From the NCBI GenBank assembly GCA_027482245.1, contig JAIXWG010000057.1, positions 1-38,548 on the forward strand: DNA of 38,548 nt. The letters are read 5' to 3'. The translations under genes and the position numbers were made by a program. Positions 38,244 to 38,548 of the stretch are shown here, one piece after another (the stretch's first letter is position 1; each line of letters opens with the position of its first letter). The notes under the pieces were generated by a model. It made no database searches and was not told where the DNA came from. It worked only from the letters and a program-made list of their open reading frames with translations. Source of the stretch: Acetobacteraceae bacterium. Its GTDB lineage: Bacteria > Pseudomonadota > Alphaproteobacteria > Acetobacterales > Acetobacteraceae.

Positions 38244-38548
38244 GGTGTTCGATTTCCCCCAACCACTGACCAACGGTTATGCGACCGAACAACGCCCCGC
38301 GAAAGCCAGTCACTTCGCGATTGCGAGCACCACCGGGATGCTCGCCTTAGCCGTGCGAAGCATGCGCGCGGGTGTTGCGCGGGTGGCTCCCGGAGAGGGG
38401 CTGCGCGCCCCGCTCCGGACCTCTCCCGCGCCAAGGGCCAGCGGCCCCTTGTGTCTTGGCGATGGTGCATAGTGTGACCGCCGGTGCTGGGCTGCAGCCC
38501 AGCACCGGCGGCGCGATCTCGAGGCCGTCGGCCCTTCGGTCCTAAGAC
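38244..38548. other. hairpin-rich non-coding end of the window
   Basis: 305 bases without a supportable gene. Besides the presumed maeB promoter (no clear boxes seen), it holds a hairpin at 38390-38418 (CCGGAG-A-GGGGC stem, one mismatch), a bulged stem CAAGGGCC/GGCCCCTTG near 38434-38453, and the long palindrome at 38478-38511. Confidence 0.5.
38478..38511. repeat. 34-bp perfect palindrome
   Basis: The left half CCGCCGGTGCTGGGCTG is followed directly by its exact reverse complement with no spacer, giving 17 perfect base pairs, 12 or more of them G-C. No T-run follows. It could be a cruciform-forming element, a recombination or transposition relic, or a terminator of a gene beyond the window. 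Confidence 0.85.

Noticed and set aside
35952..38477. A plus-strand open frame of about 840 codons opposite maeB
   Set aside because: It is a shadow of the clear MaeB coding sequence, with Arg/His-rich composition and no recognisable domain.

Overview
The window looks like a chromosomal segment of a high-GC alphaproteobacterium, most likely of the Acetobacteraceae (Roseomonas-like). This is inferred from the GC-rich sequence, a Tim44-like gene next to secB, lnt followed by a PraR/PhrR-type XRE regulator, a COQ7-type ubiquinone hydroxylase, a TRAP system and two orphan Bug/TctC binding proteins. No rRNA, tRNA, insertion sequence, phage gene or CRISPR array was seen. Genes are packed tightly, with many ATGA/GTGA overlaps.

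Layout. 1-6.8 kb is mainly housekeeping: the start of a Tim44-like gene (-), a histidine phosphatase, secB, lnt, a PraR-like XRE regulator, a DUF2244 membrane protein diverging from nth (endonuclease III), a small RTX calcium-binding protein and an HdeD-like membrane protein. 6.9-11 kb holds an M24 metallopeptidase diverging from a TRAP transporter (P, Q and M subunits). 11-17.3 kb is a catabolic island: a left-going operon (flavoprotein, Bug binding protein, second flavoprotein) diverges from an amidohydrolase/acyl-CoA ligase pair. 17.3-19.6 kb encodes a gamma-glutamyltransferase without a visible signal peptide and a COQ7-like protein. 19.7-24.7 kb is a phenylacetyl-CoA epoxidase operon (paaX, then paaABCDE) followed by an orphan RES-domain gene. 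24.7-28.1 kb runs leftward: dnaN, an agmatinase-family ureohydrolase behind an apparent attenuated leader, and a PuuD-like hydrolase; the last two could act in one polyamine route. 28.3-35.3 kb carries a second Bug protein, a methyltransferase, a class C beta-lactamase, a 38-residue ORF, a GMC oxidoreductase and a putative glycosyltransferase containing an in-frame octapeptide repeat. 35.3-38.5 kb has a DUF488 protein, the malic enzyme MaeB and a hairpin-rich end.

The most interesting signals lie between genes. A roughly 96-bp mosaic repeat occurs twice in tandem at 3.9-4.1 kb and once inverted at 35.8 kb. Its hairpin stems differ between copies by paired, compensating changes, and the third copy carries a nested hairpin in one loop. 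A second, 55-bp, double-hairpin repeat occurs almost unchanged at 11.0 and 19.0 kb. A palindrome TTGAG-N4-CTCAA lies upstream of both secB and the XRE regulator. An intrinsic terminator sits inside the leader of the agmatinase-family gene. All functions are read from motifs and family resemblance; no database search was run.
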